Assembly (NCBI GenBank): GCA_047605645.1
Contig: JASGFJ010000007.1
Coordinates: 56,603 to 120,602, forward strand
Source of the DNA: UBA1309 sp047605645
GTDB lineage: Bacteria; Bacteroidota; Bacteroidia; Bacteroidales; Dysgonomonadaceae
Length of the DNA stretch: 64,000 nt
Direction: 5' to 3'
The translations under genes and the position numbers were made by a program. A model generated the notes under the pieces. The model did not search any database. It saw nothing but the letters and a program-made list of their open reading frames with translations, and had not been told where the DNA came from. How positions within the stretch are numbered: position 1 is the first letter of the stretch; each line of letters starts with the position of its first letter. This document shows positions 1 to 6,905 of this stretch, one piece after another.

Positions 1-1
1 C

Positions 2-208
2 AATGCACAAAGCCAACCTCATTGATATTCCAGCACCTTCCTCATTACTGAAAGCGTCGTTGATTGTTTTTGCCAGACAATATAAAGAAAAAAGGCCAGC
101 TCCAATAGCACGATTCAAAAACGACGAATTGAGACAACCTTCGGGTAAAAAATGCCATGGAGAGAAACAGAAAGCAGCCCCAGGAGGCACATCCTTCTTT
201 TTAATCAC
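2..208 (-). CDS. Doubtful partial ORF running off the left edge
   Basis: The minus strand is open from a possible GTG codon at 206-208 to the window edge, giving about 69 codons with no stop. The peptide begins MIKKKDVPPGAAF and contains four cysteines and several hydrophobic patches. I recognise no family. The plus strand of the same stretch is also open (3-311), so at most one of the two is real. The rlmN promoter at 238-269 lies just upstream and would be divergent from this ORF, which fits a minus-strand gene. No good start codon or minus-strand promoter is visible, so the ORF may be spurious. Confidence 0.2.
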   Translation of the reverse strand, partial: MIKKKDVPPGAAFCFSPWHFLPEGCLNSSFLNRAIGAGLFSLYCLAKTINDAFSNEEGAGISMRLALCI

Positions 209-237
209 ACATTTTCAGGTTTATCACAGGGCTCTCA

Positions 238-269
238 TTTGTTTTATTCTTCATAAATTCATACTTTTG
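238..269 (+). promoter_or_regulatory. Promoter of rlmN
   Basis: TTTG at 238-241 and TACTTTTG at 262-269 are 20 bp apart and match the Bacteroidetes primary-sigma consensus (TTTG, 19-21 bp, TAnnTTTG). Transcription should start near 275, about 60 nt before the rlmN start codon. Confidence 0.6.
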
Positions 270-334
270 CTTGGTAAAAATTACAGATCATCGAAAAGAA
301 ATCAAACATAAATACGCTCACCTACCCGACTTCG

Positions 335-1384
335 GTGGTAACGGGCATCGGAACGGAGAAAAAACATCTTCTTGGTTTAACATTGTCAGAGTTACAAGAG
401 GTAGCTCTAGCGTGCGGAATGCAAAAATTCGTCGGCAAACAATTAGCAGACTGGATTTACAAGAAAAAAATTACATCTATCGAGGAAATGACAAATATTT
501 CGGTGGCAAACCGAAACAAACTGTCTGCATCGTACGATGTAGGACGTAAAGCTCCCGTAGACTTACAACGTTCGGTAGACGGAACCGTGAAATATTTGTT
601 TCAGATCAACCAAAAGCAAACTGTAGAATCTGTTATGATTCCCGAAGAAGACAGAGCAACACTCTGTGTCTCTTCCCAAATCGGCTGCAAATTCAATTGC
701 CTGTTTTGCATGACGGGAAAACAAGGTTTCAACGGACATTTAAGTGTAACAGACATTATCAATCAGGTATACTCAGTGGAAGAGTCAGACGCACTGACCA
801 ATCTTGTATTTATGGGAATGGGCGAGCCGTTAGACAATTACGAACGTGTAAAAAAAGTAATTGAACTGTTAACCGCTGATTACGCTTTGGGTTGGAGCCC
901 TAAGCGTATCACACTCTCCACCACCGGCGTTACCCCAAAATTGAAACAATTCCTGGAGGAAACGACAGCACACCTGGCCATCAGCCTGCACAATCCGTTC
1001 CCACAGGAGCGATTGAGCATTATGCCGGCAGAAAAAGCATTCCCAATCATAGATGTAATAAAGCTGCTCAAGCAATACGATTGGTCGAAGCAACGAAGGC
1101 TATCTTTCGAATACATTATGTTCGATAAGCTCAACGACTCGATTCCCTACGCCAAAGAATTGGTTCGTTTAGTAAGTGGAATTGACTGCCGTGTAAACCT
1201 GATACGCTTCCATGCTATACCGAATGTAAATCTGAAAACATCCGGCAACGAAACGATGGTAAAATTCAGAGACTATCTTACAAGTAAAGGAGTCACCTGC
1301 ACCATTCGTTCATCCAGAGGAGAAGATATTTTTGCAGCATGTGGCATGCTGGCCAATGTAAAGCAAAAAGAAGAAAATAATTGA
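335..1384 (+). CDS. rlmN: 23S rRNA (adenine2503-C2)-methyltransferase RlmN
   Basis: Radical-SAM enzyme that methylates C2 of A2503 in 23S rRNA and of A37 in some tRNAs. The CX3CX2C cluster motif is visible at C118, C122 and C125 (GCKFNCLFCMTG). The methyl-carrying cysteine is C336 in the C-terminal FAACGML segment. The N-terminal helical accessory domain and the GEPL motif (VFMGMGEPLDNY) are also present. The length of 349 residues is normal for the family. The start is uncertain: the only in-frame candidate near the conserved N-terminus is GTG at 335, because no ATG exists between the upstream stop at 275-277 and the conserved region. pdxA follows 75 bp downstream on the same strand, so the two may be cotranscribed. 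Confidence 0.93.
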   Translation: MVTGIGTEKKHLLGLTLSELQEVALACGMQKFVGKQLADWIYKKKITSIEEMTNISVANRNKLSASYDVGRKAPVDLQRSVDGTVKYLFQINQKQTVESVMIPEEDRATLCVSSQIGCKFNCLFCMTGKQGFNGHLSVTDIINQVYSVEESDALTNLVFMGMGEPLDNYERVKKVIELLTADYALGWSPKRITLSTTGVTPKLKQFLEETTAHLAISLHNPFPQERLSIMPAEKAFPIIDVIKLLKQYDWSKQRRLSFEYIMFDKLNDSIPYAKELVRLVSGIDCRVNLIRFHAIPNVNLKTSGNETMVKFRDYLTSKGVTCTIRSSRGEDIFAACGMLANVKQKEENN

Positions 1385-1404
1385 ATTGCTGAATCTCTTT
1401 GTAA

Positions 1405-1429
1405 AATTCAGATGCCGACATTCTGAATT
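1405..1429. repeat. Small inverted repeat between rlmN and pdxA
   Basis: AATTCAGA at 1405-1412 is the exact complement of TCTGAATT at 1422-1429, with a 9-nt loop. There is no U-run, so it is not a clear terminator. It may be an intercistronic hairpin. Confidence 0.35.
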
Positions 1430-1459
1430 GTGTGATTCAGTCACCATTAAAGCAACATT

Positions 1460-2569
1460 ATGAACAACGATTTAGTACGAATAGGCGTTACTCACGGAGA
1501 TATTAACGGAATTGGCTATGAGGTGATTCTGAAAACTTTTTCCGATATACGTATCGCCGAATCCTGCATCATCACAATTTACGGTTCGTCAAAAGTAGCC
1601 GCTTATCATCGCAAAGCACTCGAACTACCTCCTATTGCATTCAATACTATCGCCCATATTTCCGACGCTGTCGTGAATAAAATCAACATCATCAATTGCT
1701 GTTCCGACGATTTGAAAGTAGAGATAGGAAAATCAACAGAAAATGCAGGACAGGCGGCTTTTCAAGCTTTGGAACAAGCCACTGCGGATTTGAAGGCCGG
1801 ATTAATAGACGTTCTGGTAACAGCACCTATCAACAAACATAATATCCAAAGCGGAGAATTCCATTTCCCCGGACACACCGAATATCTGGAAGAAAAGTTT
1901 GCTGAAAACGGGGATAAGTCGCTGATGATTTTGGCCAATGAAACACTTCGCGTGGCATTAGTTACCGGCCATCTGCCTCTCTCTGAGGTTTCGGCTGCTT
2001 TAACCAAAGATAAAATTAAAACGACAATCCGCACCTTCAACAAAAGCCTGCAACAAGATTTCGGAATCCAGAAGCCACGTATTGCTGTGCTTTCTCTAAA
2101 CCCTCATGCGGGTGAAAACGGGCTGCTTGGTAATGAAGAGGAAACCACCATTACCCCGGCACTAAAAGAGATGGATGAGGAAAAAATCCTGGCTTTCGGG
2201 CCTTATGCCGCAGACGGATTTTTCGGTTCGGGGGCATTCAGCCGTTTTGATGGGATTGTAGCCATGTATCACGACCAGGGACTAGTGCCCTTCAAAACCT
2301 TAGCCATGGAAAGCGGGGTCAATTACACGGCGGGGTTGCCTGTAGTCAGAACTTCACCGGCTCATGGAACAGGATACGATATTGCCGGGAAAAACGAAGC
2401 TTCCGAAGAATCCTTCCGTTCTGCCATATACATGGGCATAGACATATTCAACAAGCGGCAATGGTCGGCTGAAATTAAAGCCAACCCTTTACGCAAAATG
2501 TATTTTGAGAAAAATAACGGCAAAGACGAGACTGTTGACTTAACAAAGGACGAGAGCGATTTGCTCTGA
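1460..2569 (+). CDS. pdxA: 4-hydroxythreonine-4-phosphate dehydrogenase PdxA
   Basis: NAD-dependent oxidation of 4-phosphohydroxy-L-threonine in the DXP-dependent pathway to pyridoxal phosphate. Family motifs are clear: the N-terminal GVTHGDINGIGYEVI, the TAPINKHNIQ segment, the metal-ligand histidine in FPGHTEYLE, the GPYAADGFFG segment and the second metal histidine in AMYHDQGLVPFK. The C-terminal GLPVVRTSPAHGTGYDIAG stretch is typical of PdxA. At 369 residues it is slightly longer than the usual ~330, because of a polar tail after the core. It begins at an ATG 75 bp after rlmN, a gene pair I recall from other Bacteroidales. The next operon has its own -7 element, so pdxA probably ends this unit. 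Confidence 0.93.
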   Translation: MNNDLVRIGVTHGDINGIGYEVILKTFSDIRIAESCIITIYGSSKVAAYHRKALELPPIAFNTIAHISDAVVNKINIINCCSDDLKVEIGKSTENAGQAAFQALEQATADLKAGLIDVLVTAPINKHNIQSGEFHFPGHTEYLEEKFAENGDKSLMILANETLRVALVTGHLPLSEVSAALTKDKIKTTIRTFNKSLQQDFGIQKPRIAVLSLNPHAGENGLLGNEEETTITPALKEMDEEKILAFGPYAADGFFGSGAFSRFDGIVAMYHDQGLVPFKTLAMESGVNYTAGLPVVRTSPAHGTGYDIAGKNEASEESFRSAIYMGIDIFNKRQWSAEIKANPLRKMYFEKNNGKDETVDLTKDESDLL

Positions 2570-2665
2570 CCTTTGCCAATACCAGCACACAAAATATGTA
2601 AATTGAAGAAACACTCTTGTTGAAATCGGAAGAGAAAACAAGCATCCACAATTCATATTTTTTTA

Positions 2666-2673
2666 TAACTTTG
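2666..2673 (+). promoter_or_regulatory. -7 element of the inositol-lipid operon
   Basis: TAACTTTG matches TAnnTTTG and lies 26 bp before the ATG of the PgpA-like gene. No good TTG is found at the -33 distance, so the promoter may be weak or need an activator. Confidence 0.4.
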
Positions 2674-2698
2674 CATGTTTTATGAATTTCAGAAATAG

Positions 2699-3178
2699 AT
2701 GAAAAGGAGTCACCTTTATCATGTCATTATAGCAAGCGGATTTGGCTCCGGCTTCTGGCCATACGGACCGGGAACCGCAGGCGCACTTTTGGCAACACTT
2801 ATATGGTTGGGAGTATCATTTTGTGTTTCCTCAGTTCTGCTTATCCTACTCACATTATTGGCGATTCTTATATTCACTTTTTTAGGAGTAAAATCAGCCG
2901 ACGCCCTGGAGGGTCAATGGGGAAAAGACCCCTCAAGAGTAGTCATTGACGAAATGGTTGGTGTCTGGATTGCCTTGCTTGCTGCAAATGGCCAAAATTT
3001 TATGCATGCATTTGTTGCATTTTTGCTTTTTCGTTTTTTCGACATACTGAAACCTCTTGGAATCAGGAAGATGGAATCAATCAAAGGCGGATGGGGAGTA
3101 ATGATGGACGATATTCTTGCGGGAATATACAGTTTCATTGTATTAATTTTTATGACCAAGATATTTCACATTATATGA
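2699..3178 (+). CDS. PgpA-like phosphatase, probably phosphatidylinositol-phosphate phosphatase
   Basis: Small membrane phosphatase of the PgpA family (159 residues). Family marks are the N-terminal GFGSGFWPYGPGTAGAL, the acidic VVIDEMVGVWIALLAA and a C-terminal MMDDILAGI, with about four membrane segments. PgpA normally dephosphorylates phosphatidylglycerophosphate. Here it heads an operon with a CDP-alcohol phosphotransferase and an IPC-synthase-like protein, the arrangement described for inositol-lipid synthesis in Bacteroides thetaiotaomicron. By context I infer that it removes phosphate from phosphatidylinositol phosphate. A housekeeping role in phosphatidylglycerol synthesis cannot be excluded. 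Its stop overlaps the next start (ATGA). Confidence 0.8.
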   Translation: MKRSHLYHVIIASGFGSGFWPYGPGTAGALLATLIWLGVSFCVSSVLLILLTLLAILIFTFLGVKSADALEGQWGKDPSRVVIDEMVGVWIALLAANGQNFMHAFVAFLLFRFFDILKPLGIRKMESIKGGWGVMMDDILAGIYSFIVLIFMTKIFHII

Positions 3179-3840
3179 CAGAGTGGTTAAAAAAAGCCAT
3201 TGATGCATTTGCTCACAAAGGAGGATTCTTTATGTTTCTCCGGGCTCAATTTGCCTCTCAGATAGCCAGCATTACGGATTTCTCTATCACCATTCTGGCG
3301 GCATACGTATTCAGATTCTTTTATGTGTATGCCACCTTTCTGGGATCGGTATGTGGAGGAATTGTCAACTGCATCGTAAACTACAAGTGGACATTCAAAA
3401 GCTACGAAGTAGACAAAAAGTCTGTCGCTGTCAAATATCTGATTGTATGGATCTGTAGCATATTTTTAAACACCTATGGCACCTATCTAACAACAGAATT
3501 ACTGAAAAACGTTGAATGGCTTCGTGAATTTCTGGGGCACTTATTTGACGATGTTTTCCTCGTATGCAAACTATTTGTTTCTTTACTTGTCGGCTTTTTA
3601 TGGAACTACAATATGCAAAGGCTTTTTGTATATAAAGATATCCGTTTTAAAAAAAGGCTATCTATGTTGAAACAAATAGGAAGCGGCAGCAACAAAGAAG
3701 GACAGGACGAAGAGCATATCCCCTCAGAAATTCAGACAGAAGAGTCTCTTTTACAACAACAGGAGGATGCTGAAAAACAGTATGCCCATTATCCGGAATT
3801 CAAGGAAGATTGCACCGAACAATTGAATACAAAAGAATAA
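3175..3840 (+). CDS. GtrA-family membrane protein
   Basis: Polytopic protein of the GtrA/DPMS3 family, about 221 residues with four predicted membrane helices in the first ~150 (for example FSITILAAYVFRFFYVYATFLG and LFVSLLVGFLWNYNMQRLFVY). The family is linked to flipping or handling of lipid-linked sugars. The last ~60 residues are hydrophilic and glutamate-rich, beyond the usual GtrA length. I chose ATG 3175 because it overlaps the upstream stop as ATGA. A longer in-frame start at 3091 would lie inside the phosphatase gene and adds residues unlike GtrA. In this operon a role in inositol-lipid topology or head-group modification is possible, but this is inference. Confidence 0.8.
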   Translation: MTEWLKKAIDAFAHKGGFFMFLRAQFASQIASITDFSITILAAYVFRFFYVYATFLGSVCGGIVNCIVNYKWTFKSYEVDKKSVAVKYLIVWICSIFLNTYGTYLTTELLKNVEWLREFLGHLFDDVFLVCKLFVSLLVGFLWNYNMQRLFVYKDIRFKKRLSMLKQIGSGSNKEGQDEEHIPSEIQTEESLLQQQEDAEKQYAHYPEFKEDCTEQLNTKE

Positions 3841-3872
3841 GATAAGAATAATAAAATAATTTGTGAATAGAT

Positions 3873-4583
3873 ATGAGAGCACGAGATTTTGCCCAACAGA
3901 CCATCTATAAGATTATTAATCCGATAGTCAGAGGCATGATTAAGGTTGGAATCACGCCGAACTTCATTACCGCATCAGGGCTTGTACTGAATATGGTAGC
4001 CTGCGTGGTTTTTATTTACGGAGCTGTGGAGGGAGAACGCGGAGATTTTCATTACGTAGGATGGGCAGGCGGCATCATTCTCTTTGCGGGACTCTTTGAT
4101 ATGATGGACGGACAAGTCGCTAGAATCGGGAAAATGAGTTCCCGTTATGGTGCTTTGTTTGATTCCGTCCTGGATCGATACAGTGAGCTTATCGTATTTT
4201 TTGGCATTTGCTATTACCTGATTCTCCAAGGGTATTTTTTTAGCTCTCTTTTCGCATTTCTTGCATTAATTGGATCTTTAATGGTTAGCTATGTAAGGGC
4301 CAGAGCGGAAGGACTGGGTATCGAATGTAAAGGCGGATTTATGCAACGTCCCGAAAGAGTTGTCATCACGGCATTAGGGGCAATTGCCTGCGGTATATTC
4401 TTCCATTTCAAAGGAGATTACAAGATTTATGTGGACGGACTGAATTTCCCTGTATTCGAACCCATTTTGATTTTTGTTATTCCAATTGTTTTTGTTGCTG
4501 TTTTTGCAAACATCACAGCTATCGGACGCCTGAATCACTGCCGTCGCGTTTTAACCGAATTAGATAAGAATTTAAATAAATGA
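3873..4583 (+). CDS. CDP-alcohol phosphotransferase, probable phosphatidylinositol-phosphate synthase
   Basis: Integral-membrane enzyme of 236 residues that condenses CDP-diacylglycerol with an alcohol or alcohol phosphate. The complete family signature DxxDGxxARx8GxxxDxxxD is visible: D76, D79, G80, A83, R84, G93, D97, D101. About six hydrophobic helices surround it. The operon context (PgpA-like phosphatase before, IPC-synthase-like PAP2 protein after) supports inositol-1-phosphate as the acceptor, as in the B. thetaiotaomicron inositol-lipid cluster. Glycerol phosphate or another alcohol remains possible. It lies 32 bp after GtrA, and its stop overlaps the next start codon at 4580-4583. 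Confidence 0.85.
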   Translation: MRARDFAQQTIYKIINPIVRGMIKVGITPNFITASGLVLNMVACVVFIYGAVEGERGDFHYVGWAGGIILFAGLFDMMDGQVARIGKMSSRYGALFDSVLDRYSELIVFFGICYYLILQGYFFSSLFAFLALIGSLMVSYVRARAEGLGIECKGGFMQRPERVVITALGAIACGIFFHFKGDYKIYVDGLNFPVFEPILIFVIPIVFVAVFANITAIGRLNHCRRVLTELDKNLNK

Positions 4584-5515
4584 AGATTGCTCTATCTCTG
4601 CCATCACGAAAAGAGACAACGCTCGCGATTGGCATAGCAGTGATATTTCTGATATTAACAGCTGTATTCGTGGGATATCGGCCGGAACACACTATTCTGA
4701 CCCTGTTATATCTCTTTTTATTTTGCTTCAACACGTACACCCGAAAGCTGGCTGTTGGACTACTGCCTTTTCTGCTTTTTGGAATATCCTATGACTGGAT
4801 GCGTGTTTATCCGAATTATAAAGTGAATCCGATTGATGTGGAAGACCTCTATAATCTGGAAAAAACGCTGTTCGGTATTCCCTCCGGAGGGAACACGCTT
4901 ATTCCCTGCGAATATTTTCAACTCCATAACAACCCGGTTCTCGATTTCCTGTGTGGCATTTTTTACCTAGGTTGGGTACCTATCCCCATTGGGTTCGGAT
5001 TGTACTTGTTCTTCAAAAAACACAGAGATAACTTTCTGCGTTTCGGGATCGTGTTTCTGTTTGTGAATCTACTCGGGTTTATGGGATATTATATTCACCC
5101 GGCTGCTCCACCCTGGTATGCGATGAACTACGGATTTCAACCGGTTATCAACACACCGGGCAACATGGCAGGGCTCGCCCGCTTCGATGAGCTTGTAGGA
5201 CTTCCTATCTTCCACTCTATCTATGGACGAAACGCCAATGTATTTGCAGCAGTACCTTCTTTGCATTCAGCCTATCTGGTAGTCACGCTGTATTACGCTT
5301 TACGGGATAAAGTAAACCTTATCTGGACCTCCTTTATCGTTGTGTTCATGTTTGGAATCTGGTTTACGGCAGTGTATATGGGGCATCACTATTTAGTGGA
5401 TGTCATCCTCGGTATTTTATGTGCATTAGCGGGTATTTTCCTGTTTGAAAAATGCTTAATGAAATGGCCTAAGTTTTCCCGGTTTTACGACAGGTACCTT
5501 CACTACATCCAATAA
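4580..5515 (+). CDS. PAP2-superfamily protein, probable inositol phosphorylceramide synthase
   Basis: Membrane protein of 311 residues with roughly six to eight helices and the lipid-phosphate-phosphatase/AUR1 motifs: HPAAPPWY at 173-180, PSLHS at 226-230 (H229), and GHHYLVDV at 268-275 (H270 and D274 spaced as in AUR1 and sphingomyelin synthases). The PPWY motif plus HxxxD is typical of enzymes that move a phospho-alcohol from a glycerophospholipid to ceramide, rather than of simple phosphatases. Overlap with the CDP-alcohol phosphotransferase implies translational coupling. I therefore predict transfer of phosphoinositol from phosphatidylinositol to (dihydro)ceramide. A general PAP2 phosphatase is the alternative. 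Confidence 0.78.
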   Translation: MKIALSLPSRKETTLAIGIAVIFLILTAVFVGYRPEHTILTLLYLFLFCFNTYTRKLAVGLLPFLLFGISYDWMRVYPNYKVNPIDVEDLYNLEKTLFGIPSGGNTLIPCEYFQLHNNPVLDFLCGIFYLGWVPIPIGFGLYLFFKKHRDNFLRFGIVFLFVNLLGFMGYYIHPAAPPWYAMNYGFQPVINTPGNMAGLARFDELVGLPIFHSIYGRNANVFAAVPSLHSAYLVVTLYYALRDKVNLIWTSFIVVFMFGIWFTAVYMGHHYLVDVILGILCALAGIFLFEKCLMKWPKFSRFYDRYLHYIQ

Positions 5516-5541
5516 TAAAAAAAATATGGCAACGGAGTAAC

Positions 5542-5572
5542 TTGCAAAAAAGAAACAATTATCTTATATTTG
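5542..5572 (+). promoter_or_regulatory. Promoter of the acyltransferase gene
   Basis: TTG at 5542-5544 and TATATTTG at 5565-5572 are 20 bp apart, a near-perfect Bacteroidetes promoter. Initiation near 5578 gives a leader of about 100 nt that contains the inverted repeat 5598-5646. Confidence 0.65.
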
Positions 5573-5597
5573 TATTTAAGATGCAATAAAGCCATAA

Positions 5598-5646
5598 ATG
5601 AACGAATTTCATTATTTCCGATGAGGACTTAATAAAATTCGTTCAT
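5598..5646. repeat. 12-bp perfect inverted repeat in the acyltransferase leader
   Basis: ATGAACGAATTT (5598-5609) and AAATTCGTTCAT (5635-5646) are exact complements around a 25-nt loop. The repeat lies wholly in the predicted 5' leader, 36 bp before the ATG. It has no U-run, so it could be a leader hairpin, a protein-binding site or mRNA protection. Confidence 0.5.
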
Positions 5647-5681
5647 CTTATATAAAGAAAAACAAGCACTTGTTGATCCAA

Positions 5682-6506
5682 ATGAAAGATAAACTGATAG
5701 ACAAAAACGAAATTAAAAAATTAAATCCGGTCTTTAAAGGACGTTTCGGTAATTTCCTGCTGAACACGCTTTTTAAACTTTCCGGCGCAAACAAAGTAAA
5801 CGGAGTATACGATGCTTCCAAGCAATACACAGGACTCCAATTTGTAAACGACATGCTCGACAAACTGGAAATAAACCGGGTTGTCAAAAATTACGAAATT
5901 TTGGATCAGTTCGAAGGAAAGCCCTTCATCACTGTCTCCAATCACCCCTACGGACATATCGACGGAATTATATCCATCAGCGTTGTGGGCAACAAACGGC
6001 CCGACTTTAAAGTAATGGTCAACTGGATGCTTAATCAAATTGACACGATGCAGAACTTCTTTATCGGAGTAAACCCGTATTCGAAAGACAACAAAATGTC
6101 GGATCTCAAATCAAGCGTAGGAGGAGTCAAACAATGCCTGGAACAACTACGCGATGGACATCCGCTCGGGCTGTTTCCTGCCGGAGGAGTATCGTCCAAC
6201 CACCTAACAAAAACAGAAGATCGTGAATGGCAACCTACTGTTTTACGCATCATGAAAAAGGCGAAAGTACCTGTTATCCCCATGTACATTTCGGGAAACA
6301 ACTCATGGCTGTACCGTTTTCTGGGTTTTATCAACTGGCGTATACGCACAATCCGGCTACTCCATGAAGTCACCAACAAAAAGGGAAAAACCATCTATGT
6401 AAAATTTGGAACACCCATTTCCGTGGAAGAGCAAAATAAATTCACAGACATAGAAGAATATGGCCAATTTCTGAAAGACCGCACCTATGCATTAAAGGAT
6501 AACTAA
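5682..6506 (+). CDS. Lysophospholipid acyltransferase family protein
   Basis: PlsC-type glycerolipid acyltransferase of 274 residues. The catalytic His/Asp motif reads SNHPYGHIDG, with five rather than four residues between H and D. I know this spacing from Bacteroidetes acyltransferases (NHPLGGLDG type), some of which make glycine or ornithine lipids. A FPAGGVSS segment probably corresponds to the substrate-binding block. There is no long N-terminal signal. I chose ATG 5682; a TTG at 5670 would add four residues. It has its own promoter after the inositol-lipid operon. Acyl donor and acceptor cannot be read from sequence. Confidence 0.82.
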   Translation: MKDKLIDKNEIKKLNPVFKGRFGNFLLNTLFKLSGANKVNGVYDASKQYTGLQFVNDMLDKLEINRVVKNYEILDQFEGKPFITVSNHPYGHIDGIISISVVGNKRPDFKVMVNWMLNQIDTMQNFFIGVNPYSKDNKMSDLKSSVGGVKQCLEQLRDGHPLGLFPAGGVSSNHLTKTEDREWQPTVLRIMKKAKVPVIPMYISGNNSWLYRFLGFINWRIRTIRLLHEVTNKKGKTIYVKFGTPISVEEQNKFTDIEEYGQFLKDRTYALKDN

Positions 6507-6844
6507 AAGAACAATCCTTCAAAATCAAACATATTCTACTCCTTTCGGATGCAGATGCCTTGTTGTATCTTATGCGAAATAGTACAGCATAGCTTTCCGT
6601 ATTGTTTATCCAAAGTCCGTATTTCACTTTAAAGAGAGCCCGCATTCGTCCAAAAATAAGTGAGCCAGGAAACGAAACTTCTCTATAAACCTATACCTAC
6701 ACGAGAAGGTTTTATTTCCACACCGAAAATATCAATTTCTGTATATACAAAATACAAGAACTAAAAGCTGTTTACACTATTTTTTGAGAATGAAGCTCTT
6801 GAAGGCAACTTCAGAAAAGCGGATAAAGAAAAGTATATAAAGCA
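6507..6844. other. Intergenic stretch with no gene seen
   Basis: About 340 bp between the convergent acyltransferase and GH43 genes. All frames are broken and I see no RNA gene or repeat apart from the terminator at its right end. Confidence 0.6.
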
Positions 6845-6888
6845 AGAGGTTGCTCCATAAAAACAGGAACAACCTCTGTAATATTTTT
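6845..6888. terminator. Bidirectional terminator between acyltransferase and GH43
   Basis: AGAGGTTGCTCC (6845-6856) pairs with GGAACAACCTCT (6866-6877) with one G-U, followed by ATATTTTT on the plus strand. It lies 28 bp beyond the GH43 stop and can serve both convergent genes. Confidence 0.65.
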
Positions 6889-6905
6889 CATATCCGATTA
6901 GCGTC

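Noticed and set aside
3091..3174. Longer N-terminus for the GtrA-family protein
   Set aside because: It would overlap 28 codons of the PgpA-like gene and precede the conserved start; ATGA overlap at 3175 is the better start.
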